A stretch of 64,000 nt of DNA, from positions 1,898,420 through 1,962,419 of the forward strand of contig NZ_KI783301.1 of the NCBI RefSeq assembly GCF_000510645.1, read 5' to 3'. The position numbers and the translations under genes are program-made. Origin of the DNA: Thermicanus aegyptius DSM 12793 (lineage in GTDB: Bacteria; Bacillota; Bacilli; Thermicanales; Thermicanaceae). Below, piece after piece: positions 8,954-17,519 of the stretch; position 1 is the first letter of the stretch; every line of letters begins with the position of its first letter. A model generated the notes under the pieces. That model was not told the origin of the DNA and searched no databases. It saw nothing but the letters and a program-made list of their open reading frames with translations.

Positions 8954-9025
8954 GGTTCCGTTTCATTGTGGTAGAATTTAAAATTTCCGATTGCCTAGCT
9001 TTCCTGCCATTGTGCAAATGAACAA

Positions 9026-10132
9026 TCAACGCAAACGATAGATGATCAAAGCTGCATAAAGCTGCAATAAATCTTTTGCGTTATAAGGGTCTTTTCCTGT
9101 AATGCGGCGAATCTTTTCTAAACGATAGCGCAGCGTATTGCGGTGAATGAATAATTTGTTCGCCGTCTTGTTCAATTCTCCTTTTTCCTCGATATACGTA
9201 CTGAGCGTTTCTTGTAGTTCCCCTGTTTCATCTTGACAAAGAAGTTCTTCGTAAAATGAAAAAAATTGTTTTGCCAACGGTAGCTCCCCGATATGTGACA
9301 AAACCATTTCCAAGGCAATGTTTTCATAATAATAGACACGTTCATTGGGGTAGATTTTCCTTCCTATCTTCACCGCTTGCTTTGCCAATGTGTATGAATA
9401 TCTGAATTCGCCAATATTGGCACCGTAAGGACCAATACCAATTTTTCCTCCAGGCATCTTTCGAGCCCATCTTTCCGCCGCATGGATTACGTCTCCAATG
9501 CTTTTTTCCTTGTGAGGCGCCCATTTCAACACGGCGATTTCGGAAGCGTATGTAAATGCAGCCACATCTTCCTGCTCTAATTCGTACGTAAGCACTCGAA
9601 AAAAACGTATTTGCTGTTCGGGAGTTTCGATTACCACCATAAACCGTGGAAGAGATAAGTCGATGCCGAGCGTCTTTGCCCGTTTGAGAAAACGCTCCTC
9701 TTCAATATGGTCATCAAAAATGAGCTGGTTGATCAGCTCTTCCGTGAGGCGCTGCTTCCACTGTCCTTGTTCTAAAAAAAATGATTGCTGCAACACAAGT
9801 TCAGCCGCCATTTTCACTAAGTGCGCATACTCCCGAATGTCGTCAGGATGCCCAGTAATGCCAATTACTCCTACCGTTTCCCCTAGAAAATGAATTGGCA
9901 AATTAATCCCCATTTTGACTCCGTTTAGCCGCCATACGGACCGTTCGTCAATTTCAACAGTCTTATTTTCCTTTAGTACTAGCAATGCCCCTTCATGAAC
10001 ATCACCGATTCTCTCTTTATCGCCGGAGCCAATAATAACTCCTTCCCGATCCATCACATTAATGTTTCTTCCTAAAATCTTCATGGTCCGTTCGACGATT
10101 TCTTGCGCTAACTCTTTCGTAAATGGATACAA
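9026..10132 (-). CDS. CdaR-type sugar diacid/glycerate operon activator
   Basis: Regulator with an N-terminal putative sugar-diacid recognition domain (LAQEIVERTMKILGRNINVM, GVIIGSGDKERIG), a middle GGDEF-like region, and a C-terminal PucR-type helix-turn-helix (ELNKTANKLFIHRNTLRYRL, residues ~320-345). Homologues activate glycerate and glucarate genes in response to the acid. The family usually begins just before TKELAQ, so I favour TTG 10132, which has AAGGGAG in front; ATG 10162 and TTG 10174 are alternatives adding 10-14 residues. It sits upstream of and parallel to permease and kinase, likely their activator. Confidence 0.88.
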   Translation of the reverse strand: MYPFTKELAQEIVERTMKILGRNINVMDREGVIIGSGDKERIGDVHEGALLVLKENKTVEIDERSVWRLNGVKMGINLPIHFLGETVGVIGITGHPDDIREYAHLVKMAAELVLQQSFFLEQGQWKQRLTEELINQLIFDDHIEEERFLKRAKTLGIDLSLPRFMVVIETPEQQIRFFRVLTYELEQEDVAAFTYASEIAVLKWAPHKEKSIGDVIHAAERWARKMPGGKIGIGPYGANIGEFRYSYTLAKQAVKIGRKIYPNERVYYYENIALEMVLSHIGELPLAKQFFSFYEELLCQDETGELQETLSTYIEEKGELNKTANKLFIHRNTLRYRLEKIRRITGKDPYNAKDLLQLYAALIIYRLR

Positions 10133-10609
10133 CACTTCTCCCTTCTTCCTCACAAAATTCATAAATACTCGCAATTACATTTTACACATCATCTCTGACA
10201 TTGTTGTTTTTATTATCGTGTAAGATAACGCAAACATCGCACTGATGCTATCACCGCAATACGGAATTCAAAAAACCAATTTGAACATAAATTGAGTTGT
10301 AAAAAGCAAGCTATATCACCTCGTAAAATCACTTTTTCCGGTACTTTATTCACAAGTTCATGAACTCCTATGTCAAAAGTCGATTCAACCAAAAAGAAGG
10401 GATAAAACGCCAAATTTAATCGGGGAGCCTGTTGAGATAATGGATCCGTTATGGATGAGTGCATGGAGGAGCAGCGAAGGAATGAGCCCATAAAGGGGAG
10501 AGGGGGAATGGTTGTTCACACCGGATGTGGAAGAAAAAACAAAGAGAAGATTTCCCCCGGCTCTCCGCACGGCAGGAAACCCTCTCTTTTGGAGCCTCTA
10601 TGCCTGGAT
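10133..10609. other. Spacer between regulator and nadE
   Basis: No gene I can support. The minus strand has an open frame at 10213-10491 with a C-terminal half rich in aromatic and basic residues, but it lacks a ribosome site and recognisable motifs; it may be another transposon scar beside the acquired island. The right third holds the nadE terminator. Confidence 0.35.
10533..10590 (-). terminator. Likely nadE terminator
   Basis: On the minus strand AAAGAGAGGGTTTCC pairs imperfectly with GGGGAAATCTTCTCTTT across a GC-rich loop and is followed by GTTTTTTC. It lies just downstream of the nadE stop. Confidence 0.55.
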
Positions 10610-11365
10610 TTAAATCCCCGGCATCAAGCTTCGTTTATGTTCCGAAATGCGGTGCAGGGTATCAATCCTCTCCTTCACCCTGGGATCCGCCTCGCCGGTG
10701 ATGATGTAGCGGTCTAAATCTTCATACGTAAAGCCCATCTCCCCTTCATCGGTCTGATCCGCCCACAGGTCGGCGGTGGGGGGTTTTTTGCGGATCGATT
10801 CCGGAATTCCCAGGTATTCGGCTAGGATGCGAATCTGGGTTTTGGTCAGCGTGGCGATGGCGTTGAAATCGGCCAATCCATCCCCCCCTTTGGTCATATA
10901 ACCCACATAAATTTCGCTGGCGTTACAGGTGTCCGCCACAAGATACCCCTTCTGATTGGCGATGGCATACAGGGTCGTCATGCGCAGCCTGGCCTTGGTG
11001 TTCCCCCTTGCCATATCGTTCAGGGGGAGTACGGCTTCCTCGATGCTTTGGATGATCGCATCATACGCTTTATTCAAATTCACGGTAACGAGGTTTAACC
11101 CGATGGCCTCCTTTAGCTTCGCCGCATCCTCCCCGTGCACCTCTTGGGAGTAGGCGGGCATCCAAACCCCAACCACCCGGTCTCGTCCCAGGGCACGGAT
11201 ACATAGCGCCGCCGTTACGGCACTGTCGATGCCTCCGGAAATTCCCACCACCGCTCCATTTAACCCGTTCCCCAAAACCTGTTCCCGGATAAAGTGTAAT
11301 CGTCTCTCCAGATCCTCCTCCAGGTTCTCCCTGTATTCTTGGATAAATTGAAGAAAACGGTCCAT
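10610..11365 (-). CDS. nadE: Ammonia-dependent NAD+ synthetase
   Basis: Last step of NAD synthesis: nicotinic acid adenine dinucleotide + ATP + NH3 to NAD+. The protein (251 aa) carries the PP-loop SGGIDSAV, the substrate-binding GNTKARLRM region, and KPPTADLWADQTDEGEMG, a NadE hallmark. There is no nitrilase (glutaminase) domain, so it belongs to the short ammonia-using form. ATG 11365 follows AAAGGAG and is chosen over an in-frame codon 33 bp upstream. Transcribed alone, with its own terminator. Confidence 0.95.
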   Translation of the reverse strand: MDRFLQFIQEYRENLEEDLERRLHFIREQVLGNGLNGAVVGISGGIDSAVTAALCIRALGRDRVVGVWMPAYSQEVHGEDAAKLKEAIGLNLVTVNLNKAYDAIIQSIEEAVLPLNDMARGNTKARLRMTTLYAIANQKGYLVADTCNASEIYVGYMTKGGDGLADFNAIATLTKTQIRILAEYLGIPESIRKKPPTADLWADQTDEGEMGFTYEDLDRYIITGEADPRVKERIDTLHRISEHKRSLMPGI

Positions 11366-11507
11366 GACGTCCGCTCCTTTCTTTTCTTTGTTAATCATTA
11401 TAACAAAAAATGAAAGGAAACTCTACAACGGCGCCCGGACCCGCTGAGCGAAACCGTTCATCACCGTTCTTTTTTTTTCATGAGGAAGTGGATCATGCGT
11501 ATCCCCA

Positions 11508-12470
11508 TTACTTATATCCCGCCTCTTCTTCCTCCTCCCATTTTTCTGCCCAGTGCTCCAAATCGAAAAATTTCTCCTGGGTTCCCTGCCAGAGACCGTA
11601 AGGGGAAGGCGGCCTCATCATCCCTGCCGGAGGATAAGCCATGGGGGCGATGCTGTATGAGAAGAAGGGCAACCCCATTCCAGGAAATCGATCATAAGCT
11701 GAACCATATGCCGGGCGGATGGGATAGGGCGTCCCAATGCCGTACGAACCGAACGGATGATTGGGGAACACCCCCGGGGTTGGGGAAGGGAACCCTGAAA
11801 ATCCATAGGCCGATGCATAGATTTGCGGCCCGTGCGCCGATGGGAGTTCGTGTGGCGGGGCATCCATCCAGGACGCACCGGCTTGCGGGGAATCGATCGG
11901 TTCCGGACGGTGAATGCCCGGCGGGGTGAAGAACTCCGAGTACGTATGCGGCCAATCCCAGGCAGCGCTCCCGCCCTTCACCGCAGGAGGATCCATCGGA
12001 CTTGATTCGTCGACCGCATTCGGCATCTTGGAAAAAAGGTTCTCGGGGACCTTTTCTTTACCGGCGGGTTTTTCTAATCCTTCCTTTGGTTTCAGCTCAA
12101 TCTTTGGTTGTATCTTTTCTTTCGGCTTTAGTTCTACCTTTGGCTTCATCTCTTCCTTCGGTTCTAGTTCTTCCATCGGTGCCGGGGGGTAGGAAGGAGC
12201 TTTTTCTTCCGCCGCTTCTCCCCTTCCTCCCCCTGTCTCCTGGTTTTCGGGAATCTCGGCAGGCCGCGCAGGTCGCCCCGCGAGGATTCCGTCTCGTGAG
12301 AGAGACATGCGGACCCCCTGGGACGGTATGCCTAATTTCATCCCAGCGATAATGGGGGTTCCTTCGATCAGACCATTCGCCTTTACGATCTCCTTCTCAT
12401 CCACTTCATAGATTTTCGCCAACAGGGATAAGGTTTCCCCAGGACGTACCATATGAATGCGCACAGGCAT
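11508..12470 (-). CDS. LysM-domain spore coat assembly protein (SafA-like)
   Basis: About 320 aa. The first ~50 residues form one LysM module (HMVRPGETLSLLAKIYEVDE ... IAGMKLGIP), the part that anchors SafA-type proteins to spore cortex peptidoglycan. Next comes a charged segment with tandem KPK-E-like repeats (ELKPKEKIQPKIELKPKE), then a Pro/Tyr/Gly-rich tail typical of spore coat proteins. Role at the cortex-coat interface is inferred from architecture. It lies 71 bp downstream of pheA on the same strand, as safA lies near spore genes in other Bacillales. The repeat and tail sequence is poorly conserved, so the name is tentative. Confidence 0.75.
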   Translation of the reverse strand: MPVRIHMVRPGETLSLLAKIYEVDEKEIVKANGLIEGTPIIAGMKLGIPSQGVRMSLSRDGILAGRPARPAEIPENQETGGGRGEAAEEKAPSYPPAPMEELEPKEEMKPKVELKPKEKIQPKIELKPKEGLEKPAGKEKVPENLFSKMPNAVDESSPMDPPAVKGGSAAWDWPHTYSEFFTPPGIHRPEPIDSPQAGASWMDAPPHELPSAHGPQIYASAYGFSGFPSPTPGVFPNHPFGSYGIGTPYPIRPAYGSAYDRFPGMGLPFFSYSIAPMAYPPAGMMRPPSPYGLWQGTQEKFFDLEHWAEKWEEEEEAGYK

Positions 12471-12541
12471 AGCCTCCTATCTGGATGCATTAGTCACTAT
12501 AACCTATGCACCCAAATCGGCAACGTGTTATAGAAGAATGC

Positions 12542-13393
12542 CTATTCTTTCGATTCATATACCGGATAGCTTCCTAGAAAGCGGACCTTGCAGCCCAGGG
12601 CTTCGATCTCCGCAAAGGTGGAGGGGAGGAGAATCGCATCCATCGGCCGTTCAATATCGATGAAAAAATGGTAGCTCCCAAGTCCCTTCTTCGTGGGGCG
12701 GGACTCGATGCGGGAAAGGTTAATCTTACGCCAGCTAAAACAGGAGAGCACCTGATGGAGGGCTCCCGGAAAATCGGCTCCCAAGGTGACGAGAATGGTG
12801 GTCTTCCTCTTGGGGGAAGGGGGAAGGGAAGGCTCCTCCCGCCCTACCATGAGGAAACGGGTATGATTCTCCTCATAGTCCTGAATTTCTTCCGCCCGAG
12901 AGACGAGATGATAAAGGTTAGCTGCACGTCGATTGCCGATGGCTGCCCACGGTTTGTCCGGGGATTCATAAACGAGACGGCAGGCTTCACTGGTGCTGGG
13001 CATAAATTCGACTTCCGCGTGGGACAATTCCTTTCGCAGATAGCGATGGGTTTGGGCGATGGCCTGGGGATGGGAATAAATCTTCTCAATCTCGGAAAAA
13101 GGAAGCCCCTGGTTCCTCGGATGAACGTAAAGGCCATGGTGTATGGGTAAAACCACTTCCGCCCAGATGGTTAGGTTTACTTCATGGATGAGCCAGTCGA
13201 TCGATTGATTCACCGATCCTTCGATCGAGTTTTCGATGGGGACGATGGCATAGTTTACCTCTCCCCGGTCGGCTGCTTCCAAACAGTCAGGGATGGTTCG
13301 GTAACCGATGCGCTCCCCTTCATACGGAAGGGAGAGGGCCGCCTCTTCTGAAAAAGAACCGGACGGCCCCAGGAATGCCAACGTTTCTTTCAA
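12542..13393 (-). CDS. pheA: Prephenate dehydratase
   Basis: Converts prephenate to phenylpyruvate in phenylalanine synthesis. The 283-aa protein has the catalytic domain (LAFLGPSGSFSEEAA; YAIVPIENSIEGSVNQSID, and the TRF motif in NHTRFLMVG) and a C-terminal ACT domain (~200-275; LHQVLSCFSWRKINLSRIES) that binds phenylalanine for feedback inhibition. The ESRP motif of that domain is intact. It is the downstream gene of a pheB-like/thrC/thrB/pheA run. Confidence 0.95.
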   Translation of the reverse strand: MKETLAFLGPSGSFSEEAALSLPYEGERIGYRTIPDCLEAADRGEVNYAIVPIENSIEGSVNQSIDWLIHEVNLTIWAEVVLPIHHGLYVHPRNQGLPFSEIEKIYSHPQAIAQTHRYLRKELSHAEVEFMPSTSEACRLVYESPDKPWAAIGNRRAANLYHLVSRAEEIQDYEENHTRFLMVGREEPSLPPSPKRKTTILVTLGADFPGALHQVLSCFSWRKINLSRIESRPTKKGLGSYHFFIDIERPMDAILLPSTFAEIEALGCKVRFLGSYPVYESKE

Positions 13394-13508
13394 TGGTTTT
13401 TCCTCTCTTTCTCAATCAATGGTTCCACTCCATGGTATGATGTTCAAGATAAGTCACTGCAGCATCCGCCGGAAGAGGCGAATAAATCATGCGGAAAAAT
13501 CTTTCCGG

Positions 13509-14441
13509 TTAGACCCGTTCTGTGATGGGGAGATGTTCTGCCCGGGCTCCTACCCGATCCATCTCCAGAGATAGGAAGCGGACTTTTTGAAGCCATTTTA
13601 CCCCTTCTTCGTGGAGCAGGGATTGAAACGCCTCTCTCTCCCCCCGTCCTTCAAAAAGGGCCATGAAGGTGGGACCGGCACCGCTAAGATAAATCCCTTT
13701 GTTCCCCTTACCGCTCCAGGCCATGATCTCTTCTCCGAAAGGAATAAGGGGAAGACGGTAAGGTTGATGAATCTTGTCCGTTAAAGCCTGCCTTAGGTAG
13801 GAGGGATCTCCTCCCGTTAAGGAGGCGATGAGGAGAGCGGTCCTTGAGATCGTATGAATGACATCGTTTCGTTCATAGTGTTCCGGAAGAGCCGATCTAG
13901 CCTGGATGGTGGAGAGGGGAGTCTCCGGAACGATGGCTAAAAAGGAGAGGGAAAGTACGACCGGAACCGGAACGGCAAAGGCTCTCCCCTCCTCGACAAA
14001 GGCCGCCGTCATTCCTCCATAGAGGGCTGCCGCCACGTTATCCGGGTGTCCCTCCATCTCATAAGCGAATTGGAGGAGTTCCTCCTTCGTATACGGAGAG
14101 CCGCTCCATTCATTCCCCAGGAGGAGGCCGGCCACAATGGCGGTGGCGCTGCTGCCCAATCCCCGGGAGAGGGGGATCTGGCTGTCCAATTCGATGTGAA
14201 GGGGAGGTGCCGTCTCCCCCTTTTTCTCAAAAATATAGGAAAAGGCACGATAGACCAGGTTGGTTTCATCGGTGGGCAGGCGATCTTTTAAGGCCGGAGA
14301 GAGGTGGATCACCGTCTCCAGACTCTCCTTCGCCGTCACGGTGAGGTAGAGATTTAAGGCGATCCCTAAGGAATCGAAACCGGGACCTATATTGGCAGAG
14401 GTTCCCGGAACTTGAACGCGGATTCTCCTCTCTTTAGGCAC
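13509..14441 (-). CDS. thrB: Homoserine kinase
   Basis: GHMP-family kinase phosphorylating homoserine. N-terminal [18 protein letters not shown] and the ATP-binding [19 protein letters not shown] are diagnostic, as is the GAGPT motif near the C-terminus. I choose GTG 14441 ([14 protein letters not shown]) because it follows GAGGGGGAAAAG and overlaps the last codons of thrC by 8 nt, giving 310 aa, the family's usual length; the longer ATG start at 14504 would lie deep in thrC. Translationally coupled to thrC. Confidence 0.95.
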   Translation of the reverse strand: MPKERRIRVQVPGTSANIGPGFDSLGIALNLYLTVTAKESLETVIHLSPALKDRLPTDETNLVYRAFSYIFEKKGETAPPLHIELDSQIPLSRGLGSSATAIVAGLLLGNEWSGSPYTKEELLQFAYEMEGHPDNVAAALYGGMTAAFVEEGRAFAVPVPVVLSLSFLAIVPETPLSTIQARSALPEHYERNDVIHTISRTALLIASLTGGDPSYLRQALTDKIHQPYRLPLIPFGEEIMAWSGKGNKGIYLSGAGPTFMALFEGRGEREAFQSLLHEEGVKWLQKVRFLSLEMDRVGARAEHLPITERV

Positions 14442-15504
14442 GGCTCTTTTCCCCCTCCATCTCTCTTTGGCGCAGGGCTCTGATGAGAGAGGTGAGATCC
14501 GCATCGATGGATTGGGTCACAGGCGGGGCAACTTCCATGGCCGTCCCCGGATCCTTTAAGCCATTTCCCGTCAGAACGGCGACGACTCGAGATCCTTTCC
14601 GTATTTCCCCTGATATGACCTCTTTGCGGACTCCCGCCACGGAGGCGGCGGAGGCGGGTTCAACGAAGATCCCTTCCAACCGTGCCAAATCCTGATAGGC
14701 GGATACGATCTCTCGATCGGTCACGGAGTCAATCTTCCCCCCGGATTGCCGCATCGCTTCTACCGCCCCTGTCCAACTCGCAGGGTTGCCGATGCGGATC
14801 GCCGTTGCGACGGTCTCCGGCTCTGCGATGGGTTCCCCTCGGACGATCGCTGCAGCCCCCTCCGCTTCAAAACCGAACATGCGCGGCCGTTTCCCATGTG
14901 GAAGATACTGGACAAAACCCTTCCAATAGGCGGTGATGTTTCCCGCGTTACCCACCGGGATCGCCAGGATATCCGGAGCGCTTCCCAACTCGTCCACGAT
15001 CTCAAAGGCAGCCGTTTTCTGCCCTTCGATCCGATAAGGGTTAACCGAATTGACCAGGGTGATGGGTTCTGATTCGGTGAGCTGCCGGACAAGGCGGAGC
15101 CCTTGATCAAAATTGCCGCGGATCTGATACACCTCCGCTCCGTAGAGAAAGGCTTGCGCCAGTTTACCCAGCGCCACCTTTCCTTCCGGGATGATCACGA
15201 TCGCCCGGAGCCCGGCCCGGGCCGCATAAGCGGCTGCAGAGGCGGAGGTATTTCCGGTGGAAGCACAGATGATGGTCCGGCTCCCTTCCTCCATCGCTTT
15301 GGCGACGGCCATCACCATCCCCCGGTCTTTAAACGAACCGGTGGGGTTTAGCCCTTCAAGTTTTACATGCAGTTCAACCCCCAGACTCTCCGACATACGG
15401 GGGAGAAAGACCAGGGGGGTATTTCCCTCGTTTAGGGTTAACAGAGGGGTTGATTCCGTCACAGGGAGATATGCTTTATATCTTTGTAATATGCCTTGGG
15501 CCAT
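14434..15504 (-). CDS. thrC: Threonine synthase
   Basis: PLP enzyme making threonine from O-phosphohomoserine. The 356-aa protein has the PLP lysine Lys59 in [10 protein letters not shown], the phosphate-binding [18 protein letters not shown], and [18 protein letters not shown] 15504 follows GAGAGGAGTGG and gives the usual short Gram-positive form. It overlaps thrB. Homoserine dehydrogenase (hom), which usually precedes thrC in Bacillales, is not here; the gene before is an ACT-domain regulator. Confidence 0.95.
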   Translation of the reverse strand: MAQGILQRYKAYLPVTESTPLLTLNEGNTPLVFLPRMSESLGVELHVKLEGLNPTGSFKDRGMVMAVAKAMEEGSRTIICASTGNTSASAAAYAARAGLRAIVIIPEGKVALGKLAQAFLYGAEVYQIRGNFDQGLRLVRQLTESEPITLVNSVNPYRIEGQKTAAFEIVDELGSAPDILAIPVGNAGNITAYWKGFVQYLPHGKRPRMFGFEAEGAAAIVRGEPIAEPETVATAIRIGNPASWTGAVEAMRQSGGKIDSVTDREIVSAYQDLARLEGIFVEPASAASVAGVRKEVISGEIRKGSRVVAVLTGNGLKDPGTAMEVAPPVTQSIDADLTSLIRALRQREMEGEKSRA

Positions 15505-15648
15505 CTGCTCCACTCCTCTCACTTTTTGACGTCCCTTCACGCGGCGTGCCGTTCTTCATACTCTGCTCATCCTAATCGTTCTACCATCCTCTCTAAATCC
15601 TCTTTTCCCTTTATCATTTCTTCGCCCCGAACGTCGCGGAAAAGGGAT

Positions 15649-16104
15649 TTACCCCCTCCCGACGACGCTCGCTTTGGAAACCCCCTCCATTTGATTCAAT
15701 CCATCAATGAGTTCACTCACACTACTCTCCAAGGTAGAAGTGTCCAGGGTAAGCGTTACATTGGCTACCCCCTGCAGGGGAATGGCTTGATTGATGGTGA
15801 GAACGTTACAGCCCGTTTCTGCAATATAGCGCAATACTTGGGATAGAATCCCTGTCTTGTGAACCAGATTCATGCTCACCACGATGATCTTCTCTTTCAC
15901 GACCGCCTGAAAAGGAAAGACACCGTCCTTATATTTATAAAAGGCACTCCGGCTTAATCCCGTTCTCTGTACGGCCTCCATCACCGTTTCCGTTTTCCCG
16001 CTGGCCAACAATTGTTTTGCTTCGATGGTTTTCACAATCGCTTCTGGGAGGAGATCACCGCGAACTAAATAGAAGGTCTCCTCCGGTTTTCCCTTCAAGT
16101 CCAT
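15649..16104 (-). CDS. pheB: ACT domain regulator of the PheB/ThrR (UPF0735) family
   Basis: 151 aa. An N-terminal helix-turn-helix-like part (KTETVMEAVQRTGLSRSAFY, residues ~36-55) is followed by an ACT domain (MNLVHKTGILSQVLRYIAET ... ALPLQG-like AIPLQGVANVTLTLDTST). B. subtilis members (PheB, ThrR) have been linked to control of aromatic and threonine genes. Here it heads thrC-thrB-pheA, so a role as threonine/phenylalanine-responsive regulator is reasonable. The old annotation 'chorismate mutase' for pheB is not supported by any motif seen. Confidence 0.88.
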   Translation of the reverse strand: MDLKGKPEETFYLVRGDLLPEAIVKTIEAKQLLASGKTETVMEAVQRTGLSRSAFYKYKDGVFPFQAVVKEKIIVVSMNLVHKTGILSQVLRYIAETGCNVLTINQAIPLQGVANVTLTLDTSTLESSVSELIDGLNQMEGVSKASVVGRG

Positions 16105-16185
16105 ATTCCCCCTTCAATAAACACATGTGCATCCGATATAGACAGTATAAAGAAGAATTCTGTTTCGATCAACCCTTTTTTGCCG

Positions 16186-16229
16186 AAAAAAAACCGGCGC
16201 TTACTCCCCTCCGAATGAGTAAGGCCGGC
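16186..16229 (-). terminator. Terminator of the M23 lipoprotein gene
   Basis: On the minus strand GCCGGCCTTACTC pairs with GAGTAAGCGCCGG and runs into TTTTTTTT. It lies just beyond the stop of the M23 gene. Confidence 0.85.
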
Positions 16230-16235
16230 GTTCGT

Positions 16236-17240
16236 TCATCCCTTGTTTTCTACCCACATTCCTTGCACCAATTGACCGTAGCCCTGAAAACGGATGTTGA
16301 TCGATTTCATCTCATCCAGATGAGGAGAGTCCATCACCTGGAAATGAAGGTGGGGCTCCATGGAATCCCCGGAGTTTCCCACATAACCCAGCAGATCCCC
16401 GCGGGAAACCTTATCCCCTATCTCCACCGCAACGCTCCCCTTTTGCAATTGGGACAGGAGGCTGTATTCCCCGCTTCCATGTTTTAAAATCACATAGTTT
16501 CCAAACGGGTCGTCAAGATTGGGGATTCCCGGCTGATTTTCCTCCACATCCTCCTCCACAGCGACAACGCTTCCCTCGGCAGGGGCATATACCGGCTCCC
16601 CATAGCAATAATACTCTTCATTCGTCGCCCCGGTTCCTTCGTATTCCACCCCTTCCTCCATCTGGACGAAGTCCACGGCATACCGCTCCTGCTCCGATTT
16701 ATAGTGATAATTGACCACCTCATCGGTGCCGCCCGAGAGGACAAACCAGACCCCTTCGAAGGGAAGGGAAAAAATGGTTTTGCTATATATTCCGTCGTTG
16801 GCCGAATAGGTCTCGAGCGGAGTAATGAGGAGGGCCTCCAAACGATTTTTCTCATTTAAGACCGCGGTAACCGATTTCCTCTTTGAGTCGTCGATCCAAA
16901 TATATTTCCATCCATCCTTTGTTTTAAATTTCGTCTCTAATCGGTATTCTTTAACCCCTTCATTAAAGGCTTTTCCCAACTCGGCCAGACTTTGATAAGG
17001 GAGCTGTTGCTGAAAGCTCTTCGTGGCATGTTCGTAGATGTAGGCAAAGTCGTTCCGATGAAAATGGGAGATGATCTCTTCGGGAGTGGTAGGAAGATCG
17101 GATGCAGGAGGAGTTTCCACTTGAGGCGGAGAGACGGAATTGCCCGCTTCTTCCCCACAACCGCTGATGAGTACGAGCAGGCTTCCTAATAGAAGTATCG
17201 TAATCGTTTTTTCTGTCCTTCGCAGGATCTTCCCATTCAT
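16236..17240 (-). CDS. M23-family peptidase-like lipoprotein
   Basis: 334 aa. The lipoprotein signal ends LVLISGC (Cys ~28), then about 130 residues resembling a DUF4829/secreted folding domain, and a C-terminal peptidase M23 (LytM) domain (about 200-320) with GNYVILKHGSGEYSLLSQL, a GDKVSRGDLLGYVGNSG strand and the PHLHF motif. M23 enzymes cut peptide bridges of peptidoglycan. The LytM first-ligand motif HxxxD is not obvious (YAVDF is the closest), so catalytic activity is uncertain; it might be a regulator of amidases. Monocistronic with a clear terminator. Confidence 0.82.
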   Translation of the reverse strand: MNGKILRRTEKTITILLLGSLLVLISGCGEEAGNSVSPPQVETPPASDLPTTPEEIISHFHRNDFAYIYEHATKSFQQQLPYQSLAELGKAFNEGVKEYRLETKFKTKDGWKYIWIDDSKRKSVTAVLNEKNRLEALLITPLETYSANDGIYSKTIFSLPFEGVWFVLSGGTDEVVNYHYKSEQERYAVDFVQMEEGVEYEGTGATNEEYYCYGEPVYAPAEGSVVAVEEDVEENQPGIPNLDDPFGNYVILKHGSGEYSLLSQLQKGSVAVEIGDKVSRGDLLGYVGNSGDSMEPHLHFQVMDSPHLDEMKSINIRFQGYGQLVQGMWVENKG

Positions 17241-17397
17241 CTGCCTTTTCCCCTTTCTCCGTCCTTCTTCCCATATCTTCAGGAGTGCGTGTAAAAATGA
17301 CAGAATCTATTTTACACTCTTATAAACGGATAAGAAGAGAAAAAGTTTCACCATTCGTAGTTTGAAATTGGGGCCCTACCGTCATCTTCCATTGCAC

Positions 17398-17443
17398 AAA
17401 AACATACATCCCGTTCCACGACGATTGTGGTCCGGGATGTTTT
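17398..17443 (-). terminator. norB terminator
   Basis: On the minus strand AAAACATCCCG and CGGGATGTATGTTTTT form an interrupted hairpin followed by T-rich sequence, 75 bp past the norB stop. Confidence 0.7.
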
Positions 17444-17519
17444 CAGTTTCAAATTTGGGATCGGCTTTTTCGACTATACGCTTTTGAAACAGCCCTTCTC
17501 CAGTTGATCTCCGAAACGT

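Noticed and set aside
17241-17519. Possible small gene between norB and the M23 gene
   Set aside because: Frames are short and without ribosome sites; the norB terminator takes up the spacer.
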